From an uncultured Prevotellaceae bacterium (GTDB lineage Bacteria > Bacteroidota > Bacteroidia > Bacteroidales > Bacteroidaceae), in contig CALFJA010000056.1 of assembly GCA_937877605.1 (NCBI GenBank), positions 1 to 39,590 of the forward strand: 39,590 bases of DNA, read 5' to 3'. Positions 7,470 to 14,912 of this stretch are shown here, piece after piece. The position numbers were made by a program, and so were the translations under genes. The number at the start of each line of letters is the position of its first letter. Position 1 is the stretch's first letter. The notes below the pieces were generated by a model, which was given only the letters and a program-made list of their open reading frames with translations, did no database searches and was not told the origin of the DNA.

Positions 7470-8846
7470 ATGAAGCGTAACATTGCAATCGTACTGGCCG
7501 GCGGCGTGGGCAAGCGACTGGGCATCTCCACACCGAAACAGTTCTTCAAAGTGGCAGGAAAGATGGTGATTGAACATACCATCGATGTCTTTGAACACAA
7601 TCCGCACATCGACGAGGTGGTGATTGTGTCGAATCCGATGCTCATCTCCGACATCGAGAACATCGTGCTGCGCAACGGCTGGAAAAAGGTGGCACGCATA
7701 CTGAAAGGCGGAAAGGAACGCTACGACTCTTCGCTGGCTGCCATCCGTGCTTTCGAGGGAGAGGATGTGAACCTTATTTTCCACGATGCCGTACGCCCAC
7801 TGGTGAGCCAGCGCATCGTAGACGATGTGGTGGAAGCACTGAAGACCTACAAGGCCGTCAATGTGGCCATACCCACTGCCGACACCATTATTGCCGTAAA
7901 GGGCGATTTCATCGACCATATCCCCGACCGTTCGGCACTGCGCCGAGGACAGACCCCACAGGCCTTCGACAGGGAAATAATTGCACAAGCCTACGAAAAG
8001 GCGCTCAAAGACCCCGAGTTCAAGACCACCGACGACTGCGGCGTGGTGAAACGCTACATGCCGGAAGTACCCATCTATGTGGTCAAGGGCGAGGAAATGA
8101 ACATGAAACTGACCTACAAGGAAGACACATACATGATGGACAAGTGCTTCCAACTGAAGAACACGGAGACCAACAATGTGGAATACGGCAGTCAGGACTT
8201 CGCCGGTAAGGTGGCCGTTGTGTTCGGCGGCAGTTACGGTATTGGCCTGGAAACGGCAACGCTGCTGGAAGAACAGGGCGCAAAGGTCTACTCCTTCGCG
8301 CGCAGCACCACCCAGACCGATGTGGGAAACCGCGACGATGTAGCACGCGCCATGGCCGGAGTGATGGAGGCAGAAGGCCGTATCGACTTCGTGGTGAACA
8401 CCGCAGGCGTGCTCAACCGTCAACCTCTCACCGCCATGAGCAACGAGATTATCCAGACTGCGGTACAGACGAACTTGCTGGGTACCATCAATGTGGCACT
8501 CGAGGCCTACCCCTACCTGAAGGAAACACGCGGAAGACTCCTCTTCTTCACATCGAGTTCGTATACCCGCGGACGGGCTTTCTACAGCATATACTCCTCG
8601 ACCAAGGCTGCCATCGTCAACTTCGTACAGGCCATTGCACAGGAATGGGACAGCGAAGGAATCAAGGTAAACTGCATAAATCCCGAGCGTACAAAGACGC
8701 CTATGCGGGTAAAAAACTTCGGAACGGAACCCGATGAGACGCTGCTGACTGCCCGACAGGTGGCAGAAGCGACCCTGCGCACACTGGTGTCCGACTATAC
8801 CGGACAAGTGGTGGATGTCAGACGCAACACCAAGGAAACGGAATAA
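7470..8846 (+). CDS. Bifunctional cytidylyltransferase/SDR, CDP-ribitol synthase-like
   Basis: The 458-residue protein fuses two enzymes. Residues 1 to about 230 are an IspD/TarI-type cytidylyltransferase, with the CTP-binding VLAGGVGKRLG, PKQF and the HDAVRPLVS motif. Residues from about 245 are a short-chain dehydrogenase with nucleotide-binding GGSYGIG at 253-259 and the catalytic Tyr375-x3-Lys379 preceded by a Ser-rich strand. This architecture matches Haemophilus Bcs1/Acs1, which reduce ribulose 5-phosphate to ribitol 5-phosphate and convert it with CTP to CDP-ribitol. The same fusion is annotated in many bacteria as a bifunctional cytidylyltransferase/SDR protein. A convergent LicD-family gene, a family that includes pentitol-phosphate transferases, supports a ribitol role. 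The N-domain could instead serve the MEP pathway as IspD, since dxr is also in the window, but the fused reductase argues against that as its main role. Confidence 0.82.
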   Translation: MKRNIAIVLAGGVGKRLGISTPKQFFKVAGKMVIEHTIDVFEHNPHIDEVVIVSNPMLISDIENIVLRNGWKKVARILKGGKERYDSSLAAIRAFEGEDVNLIFHDAVRPLVSQRIVDDVVEALKTYKAVNVAIPTADTIIAVKGDFIDHIPDRSALRRGQTPQAFDREIIAQAYEKALKDPEFKTTDDCGVVKRYMPEVPIYVVKGEEMNMKLTYKEDTYMMDKCFQLKNTETNNVEYGSQDFAGKVAVVFGGSYGIGLETATLLEEQGAKVYSFARSTTQTDVGNRDDVARAMAGVMEAEGRIDFVVNTAGVLNRQPLTAMSNEIIQTAVQTNLLGTINVALEAYPYLKETRGRLLFFTSSSYTRGRAFYSIYSSTKAAIVNFVQAIAQEWDSEGIKVNCINPERTKTPMRVKNFGTEPDETLLTARQVAEATLRTLVSDYTGQVVDVRRNTKETE

Positions 8847-8874
8847 TAAGAAAGTAAAGCCAAATAAACAGGAA

Positions 8875-8911
8875 GAGGGGGGCCAAACGCAAAATGGTTT
8901 GGATCCCCCTC
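8875..8911. terminator. Bidirectional terminator between bcs1-like gene and licD-like gene
   Basis: GAGGGGG and CCAAAC on the left (8875-8888) pair with GTTTGG and CCCCCTC on the right (8897-8911), with a small internal bulge and an 8-nt loop. AT-rich sequence follows on both sides. It lies between two convergent stop codons, so it can serve both genes. The U-tracts are weak. Confidence 0.7.
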
Positions 8912-8944
8912 AATTTATTATAGGCTGCTATGATGACCTGGATA

Positions 8945-9835
8945 TTACCCTTGCAGGGAGCGCAGAACGGGCTTCAGTTCTTCGTCCGACCAGCGACGGT
9001 CCATGTCGAAGAAGGCTTTCACATGGTGGCTCACCCGCTTCTCCTCAGGAGGCAGTTGCATATAGTCGCCGAAGAACTGCCGGAGATAATTGTCGTAGCC
9101 GTTCGACAGCGGCACCTCCAATCCCTCGAACGGGAAGAACACCTGATGCCCGGCCCACGACTTCGGGTAGATTTCACGCTCGTTGTACACCCCACAGTAG
9201 ACAACTACATTGGTAGCTGAGGCAAAATCGTACCACCGGCAGATGCGTTCCATCTTTCCCAACAATGCCTTTCGCATGGGACGGCGGAAGAAAAAGCCGG
9301 CTGTCTTCACCAGAAAACGCCCCCATTCGCTGCGCTTGCCCAGTAAAGAAAGGTAATCGGAGAACCTGTTGTGGGTGGAGATGGCCTCCAGGCGGTTGCT
9401 TATCTTGCGGAAACGGCGCTTCAACCGGGCTGCCTCGGCAAGGTCGTCAGCCGTACCATCGAGCGGAAAGATGTCGATGAATAGCCCTGTCACGCAGGGG
9501 GTGTCGACCTCCTCTATGAGCGTGGTGTTGCGGTTACACATCTTCGTGAAATGGAACGGGTAGTTGTCGGTGTTCCACGGAGTGAGTACCTCGTAGTCGC
9601 CAAGTTCCTTCCCGTCCGTCAATGCCAGGAACCGGTCGTAGTCGGGCCGTGGCATGAACAGGTCAATGTCGTCGTCCCACGGGATGATACCATGGTGACG
9701 CACCGCACCGATGGCTGTACCACCGCCACAGAAATAGGTCAGATTTTGCTCACGGCAAATCTTGTCAAACGCCCGCAGCACATCAACGATGATGGCATTC
9801 CACCGCGGCTGCTGTTCCTTTGTGACTGTCTGCAT
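8945..9835 (-). CDS. LicD family phosphotransferase
   Basis: LicD proteins move a phospho-alcohol group from a CDP-activated donor to a glycan. Known members transfer phosphocholine (LicD) or, in the related fukutin/FKRP enzymes, ribitol 5-phosphate. This 296-residue protein has the nucleotidyltransferase-fold core at about residues 30-70: a GGGTAIGAVRHHG segment followed by IPWDDDIDLFM with the metal-binding Asp cluster. DIFPLDG follows near residue 125. The ATG at 9835 is chosen because upstream in-frame sequence overlaps the flippase promoter and is unrelated to the family. The neighbouring CDP-ribitol-synthase-like gene makes ribitol phosphate the best-supported donor group, but choline or another alcohol is not excluded. 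No choline kinase or CTP:phosphocholine cytidylyltransferase gene is seen in the window. Confidence 0.87.
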   Translation of the reverse strand: MQTVTKEQQPRWNAIIVDVLRAFDKICREQNLTYFCGGGTAIGAVRHHGIIPWDDDIDLFMPRPDYDRFLALTDGKELGDYEVLTPWNTDNYPFHFTKMCNRNTTLIEEVDTPCVTGLFIDIFPLDGTADDLAEAARLKRRFRKISNRLEAISTHNRFSDYLSLLGKRSEWGRFLVKTAGFFFRRPMRKALLGKMERICRWYDFASATNVVVYCGVYNEREIYPKSWAGHQVFFPFEGLEVPLSNGYDNYLRQFFGDYMQLPPEEKRVSHHVKAFFDMDRRWSDEELKPVLRSLQG

Positions 9836-9876
9836 AGTGTTCTTACGGTTTCCTGCCCTGAAATCCCAGGGACAGA

Positions 9877-9907
9877 CAAATTTACTGCTTAATTTTTGAA
9901 CATCAAA
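9877..9907 (-). promoter_or_regulatory. Promoter of the licD-like gene
   Basis: On the minus strand TTTG (9907-9904), a 19-bp spacer and TAAATTTG (9884-9877) give a full -33/-7 promoter. It predicts a 5' leader of about 35 nt. It interleaves with the divergent flippase promoter at 9893-9925. Confidence 0.75.
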
Positions 9908-9925
9908 TAAAAAGCGGTAAATTTG
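9893..9925 (+). promoter_or_regulatory. Promoter of the flippase gene, apparently leaderless
   Basis: TTTTTG at 9893-9898, a 19-bp spacer and TAAATTTG at 9918-9925 match the consensus. The ATG follows only 5 bp after the -7 box, so transcription should begin at or within a few bases of the start codon. Confidence 0.75.
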
Positions 9926-9930
9926 CCACG

Positions 9931-11367
9931 ATGAGCGAAACACTGAAACAAAAAACGGCAAAAAGTCTCTTTTGGGGAGCCATGAACAACGGATTCACAC
10001 AGGTGTTGAATCTCGTCATCGGCATATTCCTGGGACGCCTGCTGTCGCCTGAGGACTACGGCATCGTCGGTGTGCTCACCATTTTTACCGTCATTGCCGG
10101 CAACCTGCAGAGCAGTGGGTTCACGCAGGGCCTCATCAACCTTAAGACCCCAACCGCACGCGACTACAATGCCGTATTCTGGTTCAACATCCTTGCAAGT
10201 TTCACCATCTATGCAGTACTTTTCCTAAGTGCACCCGCCATTGCCTGGTTCTTCCATGAACCGCGCCTGGTGCTGGTTTCACGGGTCGTCTTCCTCAGTT
10301 TTGTCATCTCTTCATTCGGAATTGCCCACAATGCATACCTGCTGAAGAACATGATGAACCGCGAGATAGCCGTCAGCAGCGGCATTGCCTTGATTGTATC
10401 AGGCACGCTGGGCATTGTTCTCGCCCTGAAAGGGTATGCCTACTGGAGCTTGGTCTGGCAGCAGATTGTGTATATCACCGTACTGAACATGGGACGATAC
10501 TACTTCGTTTCGTGGCATCCCAGCCGGAAAATCGACTTCCAGCCAGTCAGGGAAATGTTCGGATTCTGCGTCAAGATACTGGCCACTAATATCCTGAACA
10601 CTCTCTCGCAGCAGGTGCTTACCTTCATATTCGGACGCCTCTTCCCCATCAAGCAGGTAGGAAACTACACACAGGCAAACAAATGGAACACGCAGGCTCA
10701 CTCCTTTGTGTCGGGCACCTTGTCGCAAGTGGCACAACCTCTGCTGGTAACCATCCAGGGCGAAACCGACCGTGAGGTGCGCATCTTCCGCAAGATGATG
10801 CGCTTCACGGCCTTCCTTTCCTTCCCCGTAATGCTGGGATTGGCACTCGTGGCCAACGAATTCATCGTGCTGGCCATTACCGAAAAATGGCTGGCAAGCG
10901 TACCTTTGATGCAAATTTTATGCATAGCCGGAGCGTTCCTCCCCTTCTATACACTCTACCAAAACCTTGCCGTGAGCAATGGAAGGAGCGATATTTACCT
11001 CTGGGTGAATGTCGCACAGGTCGCTACACAAATCATACTGGTCATCGCCTTTGCGGCAAAGGGTATGCAGGCAGTTGTCATTGCCTACACCGTTTTCGTC
11101 ATTCTATGGTTGCTGGTGTGGCATTTCTATGCCCATAAACTCATTGGAATCAGACTGAGAAAGGTGCTGGCCGACATCGTTCCTTTCCTTTTCATCGCAC
11201 TGGGGACCATGGCTTGCACTTATTTTCTTACTAAAGAAATACGCATTTTGTGGCTGCTCTTGCTCTCACGCATCGCCATTGCCATTGCGATTTACACCGT
11301 AGCCATCAAGATATTCCGCCCAGAAATGCTGAATGAGTGCCTTGATTTCCTCAAAAAGCGTACTTAA
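9931..11367 (+). CDS. Wzx-type polysaccharide flippase
   Basis: The 478-residue hydrophobic protein belongs to the polysaccharide transporter branch of the MOP flippase superfamily. It shows the usual pattern of 12-14 membrane helices, the first following a short N-terminus with WGAMNNGFTQVLNLVIGIFL, and the GRLLSPEDYGIVGVL motif of the first hairpin. Such proteins flip undecaprenyl-linked glycan repeat units across the inner membrane for O-antigen, capsule or exopolysaccharide. It is a single-gene unit with its own promoter (9893-9925) and diverges from the licD-like gene. Its 3' end overlaps the convergent GT2 gene by 17 bp. No polymerase (Wzy) or ligase is recognised nearby, so the exported glycan is not defined. 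Confidence 0.9.
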   Translation: MSETLKQKTAKSLFWGAMNNGFTQVLNLVIGIFLGRLLSPEDYGIVGVLTIFTVIAGNLQSSGFTQGLINLKTPTARDYNAVFWFNILASFTIYAVLFLSAPAIAWFFHEPRLVLVSRVVFLSFVISSFGIAHNAYLLKNMMNREIAVSSGIALIVSGTLGIVLALKGYAYWSLVWQQIVYITVLNMGRYYFVSWHPSRKIDFQPVREMFGFCVKILATNILNTLSQQVLTFIFGRLFPIKQVGNYTQANKWNTQAHSFVSGTLSQVAQPLLVTIQGETDREVRIFRKMMRFTAFLSFPVMLGLALVANEFIVLAITEKWLASVPLMQILCIAGAFLPFYTLYQNLAVSNGRSDIYLWVNVAQVATQIILVIAFAAKGMQAVVIAYTVFVILWLLVWHFYAHKLIGIRLRKVLADIVPFLFIALGTMACTYFLTKEIRILWLLLLSRIAIAIAIYTVAIKIFRPEMLNECLDFLKKRT

Positions 11368-12319
11368 GCTGCAACCAGGTCAGATACAAGCGGCGGGAGA
11401 ATAGATAGAAAAAGGTTGCCAGTTTGTATCCATGCTTTCTCTTATACAGCGCCACACAAAGGCGAGAACCTAAGCATTTCTTCCAAAAATCGCCCATTTC
11501 ATCGAGTTTTTCAGCAGGCATACCAAAGCGTCTGGCATGCCGATAAAGGTCGACAAAGCCCATGCGCAACGCTACCTGATACCGTTTCGCATCGGGAACG
11601 GCATTGAAGAAATCAAAAACCACCTTGCTGGCATGAAGAAAACTGGCATTGGCTTTTGCTGAAATGGTATGCGTATATGATGCGTTATTGTCAGCACGAT
11701 AGTAGTAGCAGATGGCATCGGTGGTGGCACGCTTGGCAAAATAGAGCAGGCGCGGCACCAAGGCGAGATCCTCGCCGTAGTCAATTCCCTTAATGGGAAA
11801 CAACTGGTGCTCCTCAAACAGACTGCGGCGATAGAGCCGTCCCCATATTCTGTTGCTCTCAACATTATGACATAGCATGCGCTTCAGATAGTGCACGGTA
11901 TTCCCCTTGAACGGAAGCACCTGCTCGGTGGAATTTTCCGAAAAATAGATACCATAGGCGCCATCCACCACATCGGCACCGGTTTCTTCCATTTTTGCCA
12001 CCAGTTGTTCCACGGCATCCATCGGAAGGAAGTCGTCGCTGTCGACATGCATAACGCATTCGCCGCTGGCATGCTGCATGGCTGTGAGGCGGGCAGCACC
12101 CAATCCGCAGTTAGTGTAATGATGGATAATCCGTACCCGCCCTGCCCTTTCGGGATACCTGGCCAGCATTTCCCTGAGAACATCAGTGCTATTGTCGGGC
12201 GAACAGTCGTTGACAAAGATATATTCAATGTCGCCGTAGGTCTGACCGAAAAGCGATTGGGCACATTTCCCAATGTATTTTTCCACCCCGTAGATGGGAA
12301 CCAGAATGCTTACTTTCAT
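11351..12319 (-). CDS. GT2 family glycosyltransferase
   Basis: The product is a family 2 glycosyltransferase that moves a sugar from a nucleotide donor to a lipid- or glycan-linked acceptor at the cytoplasmic face. The 322-residue protein begins with SILVPIYGVEKYI, the nucleotide-binding strand, then has FVNDCSPDNS and the metal-binding DSD at 93-95 in HVDSDDF. There is no clear membrane segment. An in-frame extension to 12652 runs through the preceding gene and is not credible; the ATG at 12319 gives the canonical start. It is the last gene of the minus-strand glycan operon, 11 bp after the GT-C-like gene. Donor and acceptor cannot be read from sequence. Confidence 0.9.
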   Translation of the reverse strand: MKVSILVPIYGVEKYIGKCAQSLFGQTYGDIEYIFVNDCSPDNSTDVLREMLARYPERAGRVRIIHHYTNCGLGAARLTAMQHASGECVMHVDSDDFLPMDAVEQLVAKMEETGADVVDGAYGIYFSENSTEQVLPFKGNTVHYLKRMLCHNVESNRIWGRLYRRSLFEEHQLFPIKGIDYGEDLALVPRLLYFAKRATTDAICYYYRADNNASYTHTISAKANASFLHASKVVFDFFNAVPDAKRYQVALRMGFVDLYRHARRFGMPAEKLDEMGDFWKKCLGSRLCVALYKRKHGYKLATFFYLFSRRLYLTWLQLKYAF

Positions 12320-12330
12320 CGTTTTGCCGG

Positions 12331-13770
12331 TTAAGAAGTCATGAATAGATAGATGAGTCGGAGATTGTGGAGGAGTAAGAAGGTGGTAGTACACCACAGA
12401 ATAGTCCTGACAGTCATTTTTCCCCTCCGGGTTTGATCCGCTTTCAGCACATAGGCAATGGCCAGCGGTAGGGCAAACGCCCAGTGGGCGGTCATGATAT
12501 ACACCTCGTTCAGTCCGAATCCAAACACCACATGCAATACCATATCCAGCGCAAAGAACGACAATACCGTCCAAAGGAAACGCTCGCGGCGTCCCAGCCA
12601 GATGCCCAAAAGGAAAAAGACGGCAATTATAAGTTCTATAAGATAGTTCCACCAGTGGTTGTAGGGAACTATGACTGGACGCGAACGGAGCACATCTTCC
12701 AACAGATTGGTTTCATGAAGTTGTAATGATTCGCCCATGAGATTCTCCCGAATGCTTGGCCAGCGCGGCGTGCTGACATCGGTCCAGCGGCTGAACTCTC
12801 CTTTTGCAATAGGCTTACCGGCATTCTTGTTCCATATTTTCTTATGATCACGCACATACTTTTCGTGTGCCTTCTGGCGGATGATGCGCTGCACTCCATG
12901 GGCAATCGTAGCGGAGTCGGCGGTCGTACAGGTATCGACATACTGCTGATAGATGGCATCGCGGTGTTTTTTCGTTTCGCGGGCTTTTGCCTCTTTGCGG
13001 GCCATTTCCTTTGGCCAGACAAACTTCCGGTACTCCCATCGAGCAAATCCCCACATTAGCAATGCCGGAAAAAGCACTGCCAAGAGGAGAAACTTCGGCC
13101 GGAAGAAATGCCAACGGTTGGTGAAAAAGGCTGCCATAAAGACTTTCAGACCATTGTTGAGCGACACTCCTGCCGTCAGGATGAACAGCACAACCGTTTC
13201 TACAATGCCCATCTGCCGTTGTTCCCGCTGCCGTTTGCCAGCCACATACAGCGTGAGCAACAACAGGAAAAGCGACAAACAGAAGTGGTCGGGAACCATG
13301 AACGAAAGCATGATGTAGGCAAACGAGAAGAAAAGTGTCGTCAGCAGGAGGGCATCCTGACGCACCAATCCAATCTGTTGCCGTAATATTCGGTAGAAGA
13401 ACACCACGGAATAGACACCGCAGAGCACCCAGATGACGGCCACAATGACCTGCGCAAGGTTCAGCCCCGTCAGCGAGATGAGCAGTTGGTTCAGTTGATT
13501 GGGCAGGTACATGAAGAACGCCAACAACGGATGTCGGTAGACATTGTAGGCTGGAGTCCAGCTGGACAGCACCTCATAGGTGAGCGGATCGAATCCGGAA
13601 ACACGGAAATTCTGTACAAACAGGCGGTGGTAGTGGGCGCTCTGCTGTGAGAATACGGCAAAATAGCGCATCACCGTCAGCATGTTCAGTGCCGAAAAGA
13701 ATAACAGGGCTATCAGCGCCGGAAGCCGTTCTTCACGGTGTATGGAAAAAAGTCGGAGCAATTTTTTCAT
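12331..13770 (-). CDS. Polytopic membrane protein, GT-C-like glycosyltransferase candidate
   Basis: I do not recognise a named family. The 479-residue protein has roughly ten hydrophobic segments. The first lies at about 15-40, followed by a periplasmic-type loop with SGFDPLTYEVLSSW and NVYRHPLLAF. An early acidic loop followed by a HPL-type motif is typical of GT-C glycosyltransferases, which use polyprenyl-phosphate sugars. A charged, Lys/Arg-rich segment of about 130 residues (roughly 255-385) interrupts the membrane region. The C-terminal part has further helices. The start is placed at the ATG at 13770 because the upstream 13 codons lack hydrophobic or conserved character. It lies in the operon after the UbiA, HAD and GtrA genes, which would supply and flip a polyprenyl-phospho-pentose. 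That context supports the GT-C idea, but activity is inference. Confidence 0.6.
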   Translation of the reverse strand: MKKLLRLFSIHREERLPALIALLFFSALNMLTVMRYFAVFSQQSAHYHRLFVQNFRVSGFDPLTYEVLSSWTPAYNVYRHPLLAFFMYLPNQLNQLLISLTGLNLAQVIVAVIWVLCGVYSVVFFYRILRQQIGLVRQDALLLTTLFFSFAYIMLSFMVPDHFCLSLFLLLLTLYVAGKRQREQRQMGIVETVVLFILTAGVSLNNGLKVFMAAFFTNRWHFFRPKFLLLAVLFPALLMWGFARWEYRKFVWPKEMARKEAKARETKKHRDAIYQQYVDTCTTADSATIAHGVQRIIRQKAHEKYVRDHKKIWNKNAGKPIAKGEFSRWTDVSTPRWPSIRENLMGESLQLHETNLLEDVLRSRPVIVPYNHWWNYLIELIIAVFFLLGIWLGRRERFLWTVLSFFALDMVLHVVFGFGLNEVYIMTAHWAFALPLAIAYVLKADQTRRGKMTVRTILWCTTTFLLLHNLRLIYLFMTS

Positions 13771-13846
13771 TGTATAAGTTGTTTGCAAACTGTTATCTGG
13801 TGGGAGCATTTCTCTTTTCCCATGCCTGTGTCTTTATTCCTTTTGT

Positions 13847-13862
13847 CTTATTATATAATAAG
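13847..13862. promoter_or_regulatory. Perfect 16-bp palindrome in the gtrA/GT-C-like intergenic gap
   Basis: CTTATTATATAATAAG is fully self-complementary and lies in a 127-bp gap, the largest within the operon. GTTTGCAAAC, a 10-bp palindrome, is at 13781-13790 just before the next start codon. These could bind a regulator or mark an internal transcript end. No consensus promoter was found in the gap. Confidence 0.3.
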
Positions 13863-13897
13863 GTATGCCGTTCAAGACAGCCAAAACTGTCTTTTTC

Positions 13898-14341
13898 TTA
13901 CCCAATATCAGTCCTTCCTCTCTGCTCTTTGACGGTATTACGGGTCAGAAAATAGCGTACCAGCACGAAATTGACTGGCACACAGATGGCAAACACCGGC
14001 AACATGGCCCACTGCTTTGCCACTCCCAGCCAGAGAAACAGCATCAACAGCAGTGTCTGGAGGGTGTAGTTGACGACATGGGCAAGTGCGAAACCTGCTC
14101 CACGCTGCATGTTCGACTTCACTTGGAAGGTGAAAGTGACCGATGCAACATAGTTGAACAGGAAACTCACCACATAGGCAATGGTGTTCGCCAGCGTAGG
14201 ATGCATCCAACGGATGAGCAGCAGATAAACGCAATACTGCAGCAGTGTGGCTGCCACACCCACCAGGGCGAAGCGCACCATCTGACCCAATGCCTGCCGA
14301 TGGCGGTCAATCAAAGTACCTATAATATCCCTTATCTGCAT
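13898..14341 (-). CDS. GtrA family membrane protein
   Basis: GtrA proteins are small proteins with four membrane helices that are thought to flip, or help flip, polyprenyl-phosphate-linked sugars. Mycobacterial Rv3789, linked to decaprenyl-phospho-arabinose, is a member. This 147-residue protein has helices at about 21-40, 48-72, 83-103 and 110-130, with FALVGVAATLLQYCVYLLL as the family start and FLFNYVASVTFTF in the second helix. Its annotated start overlaps the end of the HAD gene by 35 bp; a second Met at residue 21 would remove the overlap but shorten the N-terminus. The UbiA-HAD-GtrA order suggests that its cargo is the polyprenyl-phospho-pentose made by the two genes before it. The last point is inference. 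Confidence 0.88.
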   Translation of the reverse strand: MQIRDIIGTLIDRHRQALGQMVRFALVGVAATLLQYCVYLLLIRWMHPTLANTIAYVVSFLFNYVASVTFTFQVKSNMQRGAGFALAHVVNYTLQTLLLMLFLWLGVAKQWAMLPVFAICVPVNFVLVRYFLTRNTVKEQRGRTDIG

Positions 14342-14900
14342 AATCCAGCATTTCCTTGTCGCCCTTGCTGTCGCCGAAGGCTATGATTTCCAGTTCTTTC
14401 CTGTCGGGCAGCAGGGGCTTTATGCGTTCCACCTTTTCCTGTCCATGGCAATTCTTGGATGCCAGCCGTCCCGTCACAAGGCCGTCGACAACCTCCAATT
14501 GTGTTCCCACCACCTCCACTTCCACATCAAACTGCTGCATGATGGGCACCACCCAGTTGCCGGCACTGGCACTGACGATGATGACACGGGCGCCTTCCTC
14601 ATTAGCCTGTGCAATGCTCTTCAGCGCCGATGGGCGCACCAATCGGATGTTTTTCCGGGCAAAGCGGCAACAGAGTTCTTCGAAGGCATAGACGGGCATG
14701 CCTCCGAAGAAATGACGCAGGAACCGCTCTTTCATTCTCGTATTGGAATAGCGGCCCAACTTCATCAGCACCAACAGCGGGCTCATGCGGAGCAGATAAA
14801 GCAGCAGACGGACGCTTCCCCTGCGGTATCGCGCCAGTTCAATCATCGTGTCGCGGCTGGTTATCGTACCGTCAAAATCATATAGATAGACTTTTTTCAT
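14307..14900 (-). CDS. HAD family phosphatase (HAD-IB type)
   Basis: This 197-residue protein is a haloacid dehalogenase-superfamily phosphatase similar to phosphoserine-phosphatase-like subfamily IB enzymes. The catalytic motif DFDGTIT gives nucleophile Asp8 and acid/base Asp10. A Ser in VSASAGNW represents motif II, and GDSKGDKEML near the C-terminus carries the metal-binding Asp residues. The gene follows the UbiA-type gene after 12 bp and overlaps gtrA, so translation is probably coupled. In that place a phosphatase could remove the 5-phosphate from polyprenyl-phospho-(5-phosphoribose), a step carried out by a PAP2-type protein in mycobacteria. Family assignment is firm; the substrate is inferred from context. 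Confidence 0.87.
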   Translation of the reverse strand: MKKVYLYDFDGTITSRDTMIELARYRRGSVRLLLYLLRMSPLLVLMKLGRYSNTRMKERFLRHFFGGMPVYAFEELCCRFARKNIRLVRPSALKSIAQANEEGARVIIVSASAGNWVVPIMQQFDVEVEVVGTQLEVVDGLVTGRLASKNCHGQEKVERIKPLLPDRKELEIIAFGDSKGDKEMLDYADKGYYRYFD

Positions 14901-14912
14901 CCGTTCGGTTGT

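Noticed and set aside
7470..8160. N-terminal domain as a dedicated MEP-pathway IspD
   Set aside because: The fusion to a complete SDR domain and the nearby LicD gene favour CDP-ribitol synthesis; kept only as an alternative.
7383..8807. Open frame of 474 codons antisense to the CDP-ribitol-synthase-like gene
   Set aside because: It has no recognisable motifs, and the opposite strand encodes a protein with complete cytidylyltransferase and SDR motifs. Long shadow frames are common in this codon pattern.
9836..9961. N-terminal extension of the licD-like gene
   Set aside because: It would cross both divergent promoters and the flippase start; the extra residues do not look like the family.
12320..12652. 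N-terminal extension of the GT2 gene
   Set aside because: It lies in another frame over the preceding membrane-protein gene, and the GT2 fold starts at the Met at 12319.
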